Of a stretch of DNA of 64,000 nt, positions 1 to 8,900 are shown in pieces. Within the stretch, counting starts at the first letter, position 1. Each line of letters begins with the position of its first letter. The DNA comes from a virus, in IMG/VR virus record IMGVR_UViG_3300042463_000877, positions 1-64,000 of that record; one strand, 5' to 3'. The notes below the pieces were generated by a model. The model made no database searches and was not told the DNA's origin. It saw only the letters and a program-made list of their open reading frames with translations. The position numbers and the translations under genes are program-made.

Positions 1-40
1 AAAATATACCCATATTTAATTAAAATATCAACTATAAAAC

Positions 41-66
41 AAAAAACCCCAACAATTATGTTGAGG
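41..66 (-). terminator. Intrinsic terminator of the left minus-strand operon
   Basis: Read on the minus strand, an 8-bp stem with one mismatch and a 4-nt loop (positions 66 to 47) runs directly into six Ts (46 to 41). It lies just after the stop codon of the 89-676 gene, so it would end the transcript of the five minus-strand genes that begins near 2942. Confidence 0.75.
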
Positions 67-88
67 TCTGATGATACGCAAAAATTAA

Positions 89-676
89 TTACTTACTTAT
101 CTTTTTAATATTAGTTACCTTACCTTCAAATATGTGATTACCAACTCTAAATTTAAAAGCTTCGTTAGACCTAGTTGTTGATTCAACAAGAAGTCCGTTT
201 TCTTTTAACACATCTTCAACAGTCTCTCTTACTATATTTCTAACCTCATCATAATTTATTGAAACGTTAACTGTTTGTGTTTTTTGTGGTGCTACAGATT
301 TTTGTGTTTGATTTGTACCCATTAATCTTGATGCTTTCTCAACAAGTTCATTAGATAATGTTGCACTACCGTTATAAGATGTTGGTTGTTCAATGGGATG
401 TTCTAACATAAGTCTTTTTATTTCGTCAGGTAGTTTTGAATTTTTAATTCTTTCTTCTGATGATCCTTGCGAAACATTACTTTGCATTTTTACTTCATTT
501 TCCGATAAAAATTCTTGTGGAATATTGTAATTTCCACTCACTGGTTGGAACTCGTCAACTTGTGGTGTGTTAAAACTTGTTGGTTGGGTTACTGACCCTC
601 TGCCAATTTCATTATGTTTTTCCATTATTTTTTTGGAAATCATAAGTTTATTTATTAAATCTTGTTCTGATTTCAT
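89..676 (-). CDS. Hypothetical virion-associated protein
   Basis: 195 residues, not recognised. The first 110 residues are polar, rich in Gln, Ser and Asn, and look disordered. The last third (about 135-195) looks folded, with a helical stretch (YDEVRNIVRETVEDVLKENG) followed by a small beta-type end containing FRVGNHIFEGKVTNIKK. It is the last gene of a minus-strand operon that starts at 2927 and is followed by a terminator. The neighbours look like head or virion genes, so a structural or assembly role is inferred from context only. An early IMEK resembles a T4 prohead-protease site (I/L-x-E), which is weak evidence. Confidence 0.7.
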   Translation of the reverse strand: MKSEQDLINKLMISKKIMEKHNEIGRGSVTQPTSFNTPQVDEFQPVSGNYNIPQEFLSENEVKMQSNVSQGSSEERIKNSKLPDEIKRLMLEHPIEQPTSYNGSATLSNELVEKASRLMGTNQTQKSVAPQKTQTVNVSINYDEVRNIVRETVEDVLKENGLLVESTTRSNEAFKFRVGNHIFEGKVTNIKKISK

Positions 677-681
677 TTTAT

Positions 682-1062
682 TTAAAATACTGCGTTTATT
701 ATTATCCTCGTCATACTTTTATCTCCAGCCGGATTATAATTTGGTCTTGGTTCGTTAAAAGTTTCGGTTGTTGGTTTAAATGTAATTATTTTATCAACCC
801 TAAACAATCGCCAACTTGGTAATGGTTTTTTACCTAAGTAAGCTCTATGTGACGCACCTTCCAAATCCCAAGCTCGTAAAACTGGATTTCCAGCCTTACT
901 ATAACCATAACAAACAGGTTCTATAATTCTTAATCCTTTTCCACCTGGTTCGTCACCATCATAGTAAACAATAACTCGTTGACGTTTCTTAATAGCATCT
1001 ACAATACTATTTATAGAAGCTACTTCAACAATAAGGTTATTATATACATTGTAAAGTTTCAT
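682..1062 (-). CDS. Stand-alone WYL-like domain protein
   Basis: 126 residues. The pattern IVDAIKKRQRVIVYYDG, then RIIEPVCYGYSKAGNPVLRAW, then WRLFRVDKIITFKP follows the WYL fold: an N-terminal beta strand after an 'AI..+..V.I.Y' start, the 'R.IEP' strand, a 'G...L.A' strand at the place of the WYL signature, and the 'R.FR.D+I' end. In bacteria WYL domains usually sit on HTH regulators or defence proteins and bind ligands or nucleic acid. Here there is no HTH and the whole protein is the domain. It overlaps the upstream gene by one base (TAATG), so it is translationally coupled in the virion operon. The fold call is by eye; the function is unknown. Confidence 0.6.
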   Translation of the reverse strand: MKLYNVYNNLIVEVASINSIVDAIKKRQRVIVYYDGDEPGGKGLRIIEPVCYGYSKAGNPVLRAWDLEGASHRAYLGKKPLPSWRLFRVDKIITFKPTTETFNEPRPNYNPAGDKSMTRIIINAVF

Positions 1063-1349
1063 TAAGCTGTTGGTGTCGTGTATGGTTTGTCCTTTTGATA
1101 TTCATTAATTTTTATTTCATTAATTCTTTCAAACACGTCTGTGGATGACCCACCGTTAGCGGTATCCAAAAATGTTCCAGTACCTTTACCAAATTCATCA
1201 CCATCGGAAATTGCATCTTTATTAGTTGCCGAATAAGAATTTGTTGGTTTATAATCATTTTTTGGGATTAACTTTTTTCTTTGGTCTTCACCAATCATAC
1301 CAAGATCATTCATTGGTTGACTAAAATCTAATCTTTCACTTGTTGCCAT
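1062..1349 (-). CDS. Hypothetical small polar protein
   Basis: 95 residues, not recognised. The composition is Asp-, Asn-, Gly- and Thr-rich, with no hydrophobic core, no cysteine and no membrane segment, so it is probably flexible or an accessory of a larger complex. It shares one base with each neighbour (TAATG junctions at 1349 and 1062). This tight coupling supports it as a real gene despite its low complexity. A minor virion or assembly protein is possible from context. Confidence 0.6.
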   Translation of the reverse strand: MATSERLDFSQPMNDLGMIGEDQRKKLIPKNDYKPTNSYSATNKDAISDGDEFGKGTGTFLDTANGGSSTDVFERINEIKINEYQKDKPYTTPTA

Positions 1350-1819
1350 TAAAGTAGTTTTTTCATTATTTCGTTTATCCTTTTAAGGTTTTCTGTTATT
1401 TTAATATCATCTTGGAACTTACTATGTTCTTTTGATGGTCTATTCATATCTGCCAACCAACCCATATCATCAACTAATTTATCATCAATTGGTTCTGGGT
1501 GGTAATCTTGTCTAATTTGTTTAGACATTTGGTCACCATTTCTCATTGATTCAAGCGTCCTATCAACCCAACTTCTCATATAATCAGCACCATTTAATAC
1601 ATATGGCGCGTCTTTTCCATCTCCACTATAATTATCAAACCAATTTTTAATTCTACCTAATTGTTGATAAGTTACATATCCAGTATCTCTTAATTCTTGA
1701 TTTCTATTGTGCCCTTCGGTATTTGCATCAGAATTACCAACGTGATTAAAACAAGTTTCAAGATATTCAGTTATCTCTTTTGGTAAATGAATTGTTTGGT
1801 TATATAAATCTTTATTCAC
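1349..1819 (-). CDS. Hypothetical protein of the virion operon
   Basis: 156 residues, not recognised. It starts with helical, polar sequence and contains YVTYQQLGRIKNWFDNYSG and a following MRSWVDRTLESMRNG stretch, so it is probably mainly alpha-helical. The C-terminus (RINEIMKKLL) is amphipathic. It overlaps the upstream 371-residue gene by 8 bases and the downstream gene by one. The compact operon suggests joint production with head or packaging components, but nothing in the sequence fixes a function. Confidence 0.65.
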   Translation of the reverse strand: MNKDLYNQTIHLPKEITEYLETCFNHVGNSDANTEGHNRNQELRDTGYVTYQQLGRIKNWFDNYSGDGKDAPYVLNGADYMRSWVDRTLESMRNGDQMSKQIRQDYHPEPIDDKLVDDMGWLADMNRPSKEHSKFQDDIKITENLKRINEIMKKLL

Positions 1820-2927
1820 CGTCTTTAAGATGTTTTATTAGTTTATCTAAACTTATTCCTTCTTTTTCTGCTAATTTTTTTACCGATTCTAAATTGCGCA
1901 TTAAAATTTTGTTAATTGGTGAATCATCATTACTGTCTTTTGTTTTGATGTCTTTATCTTTTGACTTTTTATTAAGTAAAAGTTCATCAATCATATGTCT
2001 CATTTTTTCTTTTCTTAGTTCAACAATTCTTTGTTTTCCTTCTTCGTCAAGTTCTGGATCAAAACCAAAAGACATACATCTTTCATACCTTTCAAACGGG
2101 TCTGCAATTTCTAAGTTTTTAAAAACAGCAATACAACCTTTAAATGTTTTTATATTATCATCGTCAATTTCTTCATACCCATAAGCATCAGAAAAATCTT
2201 CTTCTTCCAACGGTTCTTGTTTTTCTTCTGACTCACCAAAATAAATTCTAGCTTTAAACGGAAAGTTACCATTAGCCATTCTATTTAAACCAGCCCTCAT
2301 ATCTTGTGTCCATTGTGTATGTTGTCCTTGGTCTAAAATTGGAATATTAGAACTAGACATACTACCATCGGCATCAACTAATTCATCTATTTCACCACCT
2401 TCTTTTTTTGAATCTTTTTTATATTTTTCTGGAACTTTACTGGTTAATTTTATACCAATTTTTTCCGCTAACGCAACAATAAATGGTGTTGCTATAGTTG
2501 AACCAGGTACAATTTGAAAAACAACTAGAGGTAAAATTTTTAATATGTCTTTTGATTGTGATTTTATAAAAACAATATCGTCTTCATCTAAATTTAATTC
2601 ACCTTCTTTTACATAAGAATTTAAGGCTTTAGCTAAAATCTTAGCAAGAAGTTTTGTTTCGCCTACTTCTTTTTTCGTGTTATCCAGCATCTTTTTAAAA
2701 GCGTTTTTAATGCTTGCCGCACTAAAAGTTTTGTTGCTCTTAAGAATATTACCAACAAGATTTTTAACTTTTTTTTCTTGTGTTTTAGGTATATCAATTT
2801 TTTCATCTTTTTCTTTGGCTTCGTTTAATGTACTAGAAACCGAATAATATAATGAAATTTTACTCCCTTTGTCTTTCAAAAAGAAATAATAAGGTTTTTT
2901 AAAATATTCTTTATTCAGCTCAATCAT
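1812..2927 (-). CDS. LETM1-like-segment virion-operon protein
   Basis: 371 residues, first gene of the minus-strand operon, with a TATTTAT element 14 bases ahead of its start (2942-2948, minus). Residues 125-165 read SKDILKILPLVVFQIVPGST and then ATPFIVALAEKIGIKL. This hydrophobic, Pro-interrupted pattern resembles the membrane-proximal LETM1 motif, which also occurs in some bacterial proteins. The rest is Lys/Glu-rich and helical, with an acidic segment near 235-250 (EEEDFSDAYGYEEIDDD) and a Lys-rich C-terminus ending LDKLIKHLKDGE. The LETM1 resemblance is a visual match over 40 residues only. Role unknown; context suggests a virion or head-associated protein. Confidence 0.6.
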   Translation of the reverse strand: MIELNKEYFKKPYYFFLKDKGSKISLYYSVSSTLNEAKEKDEKIDIPKTQEKKVKNLVGNILKSNKTFSAASIKNAFKKMLDNTKKEVGETKLLAKILAKALNSYVKEGELNLDEDDIVFIKSQSKDILKILPLVVFQIVPGSTIATPFIVALAEKIGIKLTSKVPEKYKKDSKKEGGEIDELVDADGSMSSSNIPILDQGQHTQWTQDMRAGLNRMANGNFPFKARIYFGESEEKQEPLEEEDFSDAYGYEEIDDDNIKTFKGCIAVFKNLEIADPFERYERCMSFGFDPELDEEGKQRIVELRKEKMRHMIDELLLNKKSKDKDIKTKDSNDDSPINKILMRNLESVKKLAEKEGISLDKLIKHLKDGE

Positions 2928-2941
2928 AAAATAGTTTTAAT

Positions 2942-2968
2942 ATAAATACTTTGAATTGTTGTATTTAT
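2942..2968. promoter_or_regulatory. Divergent pair of TATTTAT late-type promoter elements
   Basis: The 52-base gap between divergent genes carries TATTTAT on the minus strand (2948-2942) facing the 2927 start, and TATTTAT on the plus strand (2962-2968) facing the ATG at 2980. Both are 11-14 bases from the start codon they serve. The same element recurs ahead of about 20 transcription units in this window. Confidence 0.6.
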
Positions 2969-2979
2969 TAATAAAAAAG

Positions 2980-5844
2980 ATGTCACAACAGAATATTAAT
3001 CAATATGTTTATAAAAAAATCAATATAGGTTTAGTATCTGATAGTATGGATATGTCCCTAGCTTCGGATGAAAGGGACTATAAAGAAGAAGTTATATTTT
3101 CACCATATATTATAGCACAAACCTACGGTAACAAGCTTCCGTTTTATTTTGATATAAACGATTCATTAACAGCACAAAAACTTAATTTAAAATATAAAAA
3201 TTATAATAAAAACAACATTTTTGTTTCACAAAATTATTATAACCCAGAAAATTCTAATTTTTGTTTTTTTACTGCATCAACTTCTTGTGATATTGGATTT
3301 ACCGGTATTGATAATGGATTAGTCGATACAATGAGTGGTCAAACAATATATTTTACAAATGGTATATTTGAGGACGGAGTTAAGTTTGATAGAATGTATT
3401 ACGATAGAAGACTTAAACTTTTTCAAGTTACGGGGCATACAACAAATTTAAATAGGTTTGAGGCGTTTAGTGCTCAGACATTATATGAAGTCATCAGTAA
3501 GACTGGGGCAACAGAAGGTGTTTATCACGAATTATATGGTGGTTTTTATCAAGGATTTTATAAATTGTTTGGTTTTGACTATGATATTTTCCCAGAAAGA
3601 ATGAACAAAGGATGGAGTGTTGAGTTACTTTTAAAACCAAGATTGTGTAATGAATACTTACCAAGTTCTGGTGAAACAACACTAAACGGATTATATCCAA
3701 ATAATAAAAATACTTTTTTCTATTGGGGAACTAGAGCTGAAAATAAGTTTTATCACTATGCTGACGGAACACCAAGATGTTTTACTGGTTATACAAGAGT
3801 TACAACACCGCTTGCAAATTGTTTACAGACTTGTGCTTGTTGTAATTTAAATATTACAAATAGTAGGTGTATATATCTTTATCCACCACGTTCGTTAAAT
3901 GGTATTCACGACCCACATATAAATTATGGTTGTGGTTCTTGTAAAGGTAATCCTATGAGTGCAGCAACGTGTGGTTGTGGTTGTAATCAATTTGCTTGTG
4001 AAACTTGTGGTTGGGAATGTCAGACACACTATTGTGGTGATGTAATACAACCAACACCAACACCTACACCACTTCCTAGTCCTACACCAAGTTGTGATAC
4101 ACCACTTCCTGAATGTACACCGACTTGTACAACTTGTGATACTTGTCTTGATTGTTTGGATTGTCCTACTTCTGGGTTTACATCCGTAGAGGATACTTGC
4201 GAAAAAGACCCGCTACTCGATTCAATGTCGAATAACATCTCATTCAAATTATGTGGTGACCCACAAAATCCAGGTATAGGTATAAAAGTTTTAAGATTTA
4301 CTGGTGAATGTATTACAACTGGAAATACAGTAACTGGAACTGGAACAACATTTGTTACCGGTTATACAATCCAAGAATGGTGTACACCACCAATATATTC
4401 TTATTGTGAACAACAAAATCCAGCATTTATAGAACAAGAACATTGGTTTTTATTAGATGTTGTCTGGAAACGATATACAAATTTAGATAACTGTGACTTA
4501 TGGTGGTTTGGTGGTCTAGGAGATATTACAAAAAAAGAATACCTTGAAAGTTTAGCAAACAATAGTTTTACTTTAATTGCTCCACCATATTCAAACGGTA
4601 AAAAAGAATCTGAACAAATAGAAACTGTTAAGTTAAATGATAGTTGGTTATTAGATGAAAAATATAGAAAAGGTAAATTACTAATTTATGTTAATGGTAA
4701 ATTAATATACACAATAAAAGATTTTGAAGAACTAATCCCAAGGGCATTACCGACAGACAAAGAAAAACAAGTTGGGGTTCCATTTAACATTTCTTGGGGT
4801 GGTGGTACACAAGGACTTCACGAAAATTTAGTACCATCAACTTGTGAAAATTTAAGTAGTGATTTTATACAGGACCCAGAGTTGTTCCCAACATCTGTTT
4901 TATCTGGTACATCATTGTCTGGTCTTACAACAAATATATTATTGGAAAAAGAATTTGGTGGTACGTTTGAAGGGGGTATTTCACAATTTAGGATGTATGT
5001 ACAACCTTTAGATTCTTCTGAAATAAGACACAACTTTAATATACTAAAAGATAAATTTAGATTGTTTAATCCTTTCTGTCCAGATTGTGATACAGAAATT
5101 TGTTTAACAAATGATTTTACATATACAATAAGTGGTGAAACTGAAATAACACCATCAAGTGCATCAACATTACCTTTTGAATTAGGAAGAATTTATGTTG
5201 AAGACAAAAGAGATTTAAATTACCTAATTAAAAATAATCAAAAATTAATACAGTCAATCTCAACAAAACCACAAATATTAACACAAAGATTTTGGGACGC
5301 AAATGGATGGTGGGGTAATCAAGGAGCACTACCACAATGTGTTGGGTATTCCTGGTCACATTGGTTGGAAGATGGACCGGTTCAACAGTCCGGCAAACCA
5401 CCAGTTGTACATCCAAGTACAATTTATTTTAATGCACAAAAATTAGACCAATGGCCAGGTGAAAATTATAATGGTACATCAGTTAGGGGTGCTGTAAAAT
5501 ATTTACAACAAATTGGTAAAGTAAAATCTTATTATTGGGCATTTGATTTATCAACACTTGTAAATACAGTATTAAAGGTTGGTCCTGTTGTAGTTGGTAC
5601 AAATTGGTATAATGGAATGTTTTTTCCAGATAGAAATGGAAACATAAGATTAACTGGTAGATTTGTTGGTGGTCACGCTTATCTTATAAATGGTGTGGAC
5701 TTAAATAAAAAAGTTTTTAGAATTAAAAATAGTTGGGGAAAATCTTGGGGTCTTGGTGGTCATGCTTATATATCTTTTAACGATATGACTAGACTTATTA
5801 GAGAAAATGGAGAAATTTGTCTTGCAACAGAAGTTGGTTCTTAA
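2980..5844 (+). CDS. Fibre protein: lectin-like, Cys-rich and papain-like domains
   Basis: 954 residues from the ATG at 2980. An in-frame TTG at 2956 lies before the promoter element and was not used. The N-terminal part looks beta-rich. Residues about 282-400 are very cysteine-rich (for example TCGCGCNQFACETCGWEC) and enclose a Thr/Pro run (PTPTPTPLPSPTP). About 410-700 resembles a concanavalin/LamG-like lectin fold ending GGISQFRMYVQPLDSSEIRH. The last 190 residues are a papain-family (C1) peptidase: QGALPQCVGYSW with Cys787, GGHAYLINGVD with His899 and RIKNSWGKSWG with Asn917, so the triad is complete. It lies divergent from the virion operon and next to the giant fibres, so a tail-tip adhesin or surface-degrading protein is likely. 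Self-cleavage or fibre maturation is an alternative for the peptidase. Confidence 0.85.
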   Translation: MSQQNINQYVYKKINIGLVSDSMDMSLASDERDYKEEVIFSPYIIAQTYGNKLPFYFDINDSLTAQKLNLKYKNYNKNNIFVSQNYYNPENSNFCFFTASTSCDIGFTGIDNGLVDTMSGQTIYFTNGIFEDGVKFDRMYYDRRLKLFQVTGHTTNLNRFEAFSAQTLYEVISKTGATEGVYHELYGGFYQGFYKLFGFDYDIFPERMNKGWSVELLLKPRLCNEYLPSSGETTLNGLYPNNKNTFFYWGTRAENKFYHYADGTPRCFTGYTRVTTPLANCLQTCACCNLNITNSRCIYLYPPRSLNGIHDPHINYGCGSCKGNPMSAATCGCGCNQFACETCGWECQTHYCGDVIQPTPTPTPLPSPTPSCDTPLPECTPTCTTCDTCLDCLDCPTSGFTSVEDTCEKDPLLDSMSNNISFKLCGDPQNPGIGIKVLRFTGECITTGNTVTGTGTTFVTGYTIQEWCTPPIYSYCEQQNPAFIEQEHWFLLDVVWKRYTNLDNCDLWWFGGLGDITKKEYLESLANNSFTLIAPPYSNGKKESEQIETVKLNDSWLLDEKYRKGKLLIYVNGKLIYTIKDFEELIPRALPTDKEKQVGVPFNISWGGGTQGLHENLVPSTCENLSSDFIQDPELFPTSVLSGTSLSGLTTNILLEKEFGGTFEGGISQFRMYVQPLDSSEIRHNFNILKDKFRLFNPFCPDCDTEICLTNDFTYTISGETEITPSSASTLPFELGRIYVEDKRDLNYLIKNNQKLIQSISTKPQILTQRFWDANGWWGNQGALPQCVGYSWSHWLEDGPVQQSGKPPVVHPSTIYFNAQKLDQWPGENYNGTSVRGAVKYLQQIGKVKSYYWAFDLSTLVNTVLKVGPVVVGTNWYNGMFFPDRNGNIRLTGRFVGGHAYLINGVDLNKKVFRIKNSWGKSWGLGGHAYISFNDMTRLIRENGEICLATEVGS

Positions 5845-5884
5845 TTTTTTTTATATAAAAAACAATACTTTGTATAATTCTTAA

Positions 5885-5891
5885 TATTTAT
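5885..5891 (+). promoter_or_regulatory. TATTTAT late-type promoter element
   Basis: TATTTATT followed by an A-rich leader, 33 bases ahead of the fibre start at 5925. No terminator is evident between 5844 and here, so this may add to read-through from 2962. Confidence 0.5.
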
Positions 5892-5924
5892 TAAAAAATA
5901 AAATAAACGAAAAAAAAATAAATA

Positions 5925-8900
5925 ATGTCAAATTATGTTATTATTACAGATCCAGTAGGTGGATTAACAACAACAGTTAGGAGTGGGCAAACAAATTCTG
6001 CTTCAGCTCTTTATTCTACCGTTTCTGGGGGTAGAGCAAACACGACAAGTGGAAATACCGGATACTCAACAATTGCCGGTGGTAGAGGAAATACGGCAAA
6101 CGGAAGTTATTCAAGTATAAATGGTGGTTACCTTAACCGTTCTAACGGATTACTAAGTAATATTGGTGGTGGATGTAGTAACTTTGCAAATGGTAAATCA
6201 TCGATTGTTAATGGTGGTGCATTTAATACAGCACAATCAGATTATACAATTATTGGTGGTGGTTATTATAACACGGCAATTGGTTTGAAATCTATTGTTC
6301 TTGGTGGAGACAATAACACAGCATGTTGTAGTAGTAGTATTGTTGGTGGGGATAATAATATAGCAATTGGGTGCGACACTTTTATTGGGAATGGTAGATT
6401 AAATAATTTGAACGGGAGCTACTCTTCAATTGTTGGTGGTTTTGGTAATAATCTTAACGGAACATTTGCTAACATAAATGGTGGTTGTGAAAACGTTGCA
6501 AATGGAAAATCAGCAATTGTTGTTGGTGGTGTTTTAAATTCTGCCATGTCAGATTACACAATTGTTGGTGGGGGATACTGCAACACAGCAATAAATTTAA
6601 AATCTAACATTCTTGGTGGTGATAATAACACCGCGATGTCAGGATCAACAATAGTTGGTGGTGATAATAACATTGCAAGAGGTGTAAATTCTTTTGTTGG
6701 GAATGGTCAATTAAATAAAGTTAGTGGGAATTACTCCGCAACTATTGGTGGAAATGGAAATGTACTAACTGGTACAAGGTCGGTTATCCTTGGTGGTGCT
6801 GGCTTAACAGGAACATCAGCTGATACTGTTTATGTACCAAAATTAAATATCGATTCAATTGGTACTACAACATCTGTTAATAATTTAGGAATAGATGCTA
6901 ATGGTAATGTTGTAATTGGTGGTGATAATGATATATTTTTAAGTGCGTCAACATTAGATAATGTTACAGGTGTTTTAACATTAATTAATAGTAATGGTAG
7001 TAACGTGGTTCAAGGTGGATTTGTTACAGGAGACAATTTTGTGACTGGTGGTACATTTAATTATAATGCTGGTGGTCTTACTTTAGAAATGAAAAACGGA
7101 ACAAATGTTTCTATATCTGGTTTAGAAGATAAATATTTTACCGGTGTAACATTTGATACAAATAGTTTTGATTTAACTATTGGAAGAAATGATGGTTTTA
7201 GTGATACAATAAATCTTGGTGTTCTAGCAACTGACTTAGGTTTAACAGGTGGAACATATAACGCAAATACTGGTGTTGTAACATTTATAAACACATCTGG
7301 AAATACAGTACAAATTTCTGGTTTCACAACTGGATACACAGACACATATTTGACTGGTGGTACATTTACTGCCGGCAATTTGACTTTAACAAATACAGAT
7401 GGTTCATCAGTTCTTGTAACTGGGTTTACATCTATCGACACATATGTTACGGGAGGTACATATGATAACTCAACTGGTAGTGCAACATTTGAAAACAACC
7501 AGGGTGGTTCTTTTGTTGTGACTGGTTTTACAACTGGCGCTACAGATTACTTTACAACTGGATTTACATTTGACCAAAGTACTTACGCCTTAACAGTTGA
7601 ACTAAACAACTATAGTGCCTACACGGTTAATTTAGGTATTTTAGCTGGTGATTTAAGAGTAACTGGTGGTACATATGATTTAAACTCTGGTACTGCAACT
7701 TTTACAAATAACTCTGGTGGTACATTTAGTGTTACTGGTTTCTTAACTGGATATACAGATACATATGTTACTGGTGGTTTTTATACTCCATCAACATCAA
7801 CCTTAACAATCCAACAACAAAATGGTACAGTAGATATTTCTGGAATTGAAGATGCTGTAATTGTTGGAGGTAATGGATTTTCTTCTTCAGTAAGGAAAAA
7901 CTCAGGAAATAACGCTAACGGTCAATATTCAACTGTGTTTGGTGTTAATAATAATGCAAATGGATTTGCAAGTACAATTGGTGGTGGTTGTCAAAACCAA
8001 GCAAATAATAATAGTGACGTTGTTGCCGGTGGTTTTGTTAATATTGCTAGTGGTAATTATTCATTTGTTGGTGGTGGTTTTGCTAACAACAACTTTGGAT
8101 ATATGGGTGTTATTAATGGTGGGGCTGTTAACCAATTAAATGGGTCATTCTCAACAATTAATGGTGGTTGTAATAATCAAACATTTAGTAACTACACAGC
8201 TATAGGTGGTGGTAGATCTAACAAAACTTGTAATTTGAGTGATACTGTTGCTGGTGGTTGTTGTAATACTGGTTGTGGTGGAAGCATCGCAATTGGTGGT
8301 GGATTTGGGAATAAAGCATACGGTTTTGCGTCAGTAATTGGTGGTGGATATTGTAATGAAACTTATAATTTCCAATCATCAGTAGGTGGTGGTTTATATA
8401 ACTCAGCAGTTGGGAATAGATCAAATGTAGGTGGTGGTTCATTTAATACATCATTTGGTATAAATAACACAATAAGTGGTGGATATAGAAATACCGCATC
8501 TGGTTATAGATCAACAATTGGTGGTGGTAGATGTAATACTGCTCTTAATTTTGAATCATCAATTCTTGGAGGTCTAAGAAATACTGCGACTGGAAATAAC
8601 TCAGTTATTGCTGGTGGTGTAGAAAACAGAGCTCAAGCAACACAATCTATGATTCTTGGTGGATGTCAAAACGTTGTAACAGGAAATAGGTCAGCTGTAA
8701 TAGGTGGACAAAATATTACTGGTACAACAAATGATACTGTTTATGTTCCACAATTAAATATTCAAACAGTTGGTGCAACAACGCCAGTTTCTACATTAGG
8801 TGTTGATGCGTCTGGTAATGTTGTTTCGGTAGTATCTCAAACAGATTACTTTTTAACTGGATTAACATTTGATAATAGTTCATTTATTTTAACAGCATCG

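Noticed and set aside
2956-2979. Upstream TTG start for the papain-like fibre protein
   Set aside because: It lies upstream of and across the TATTTAT element. The ATG at 2980 has normal spacing and gives the conserved-looking MSQQN start.
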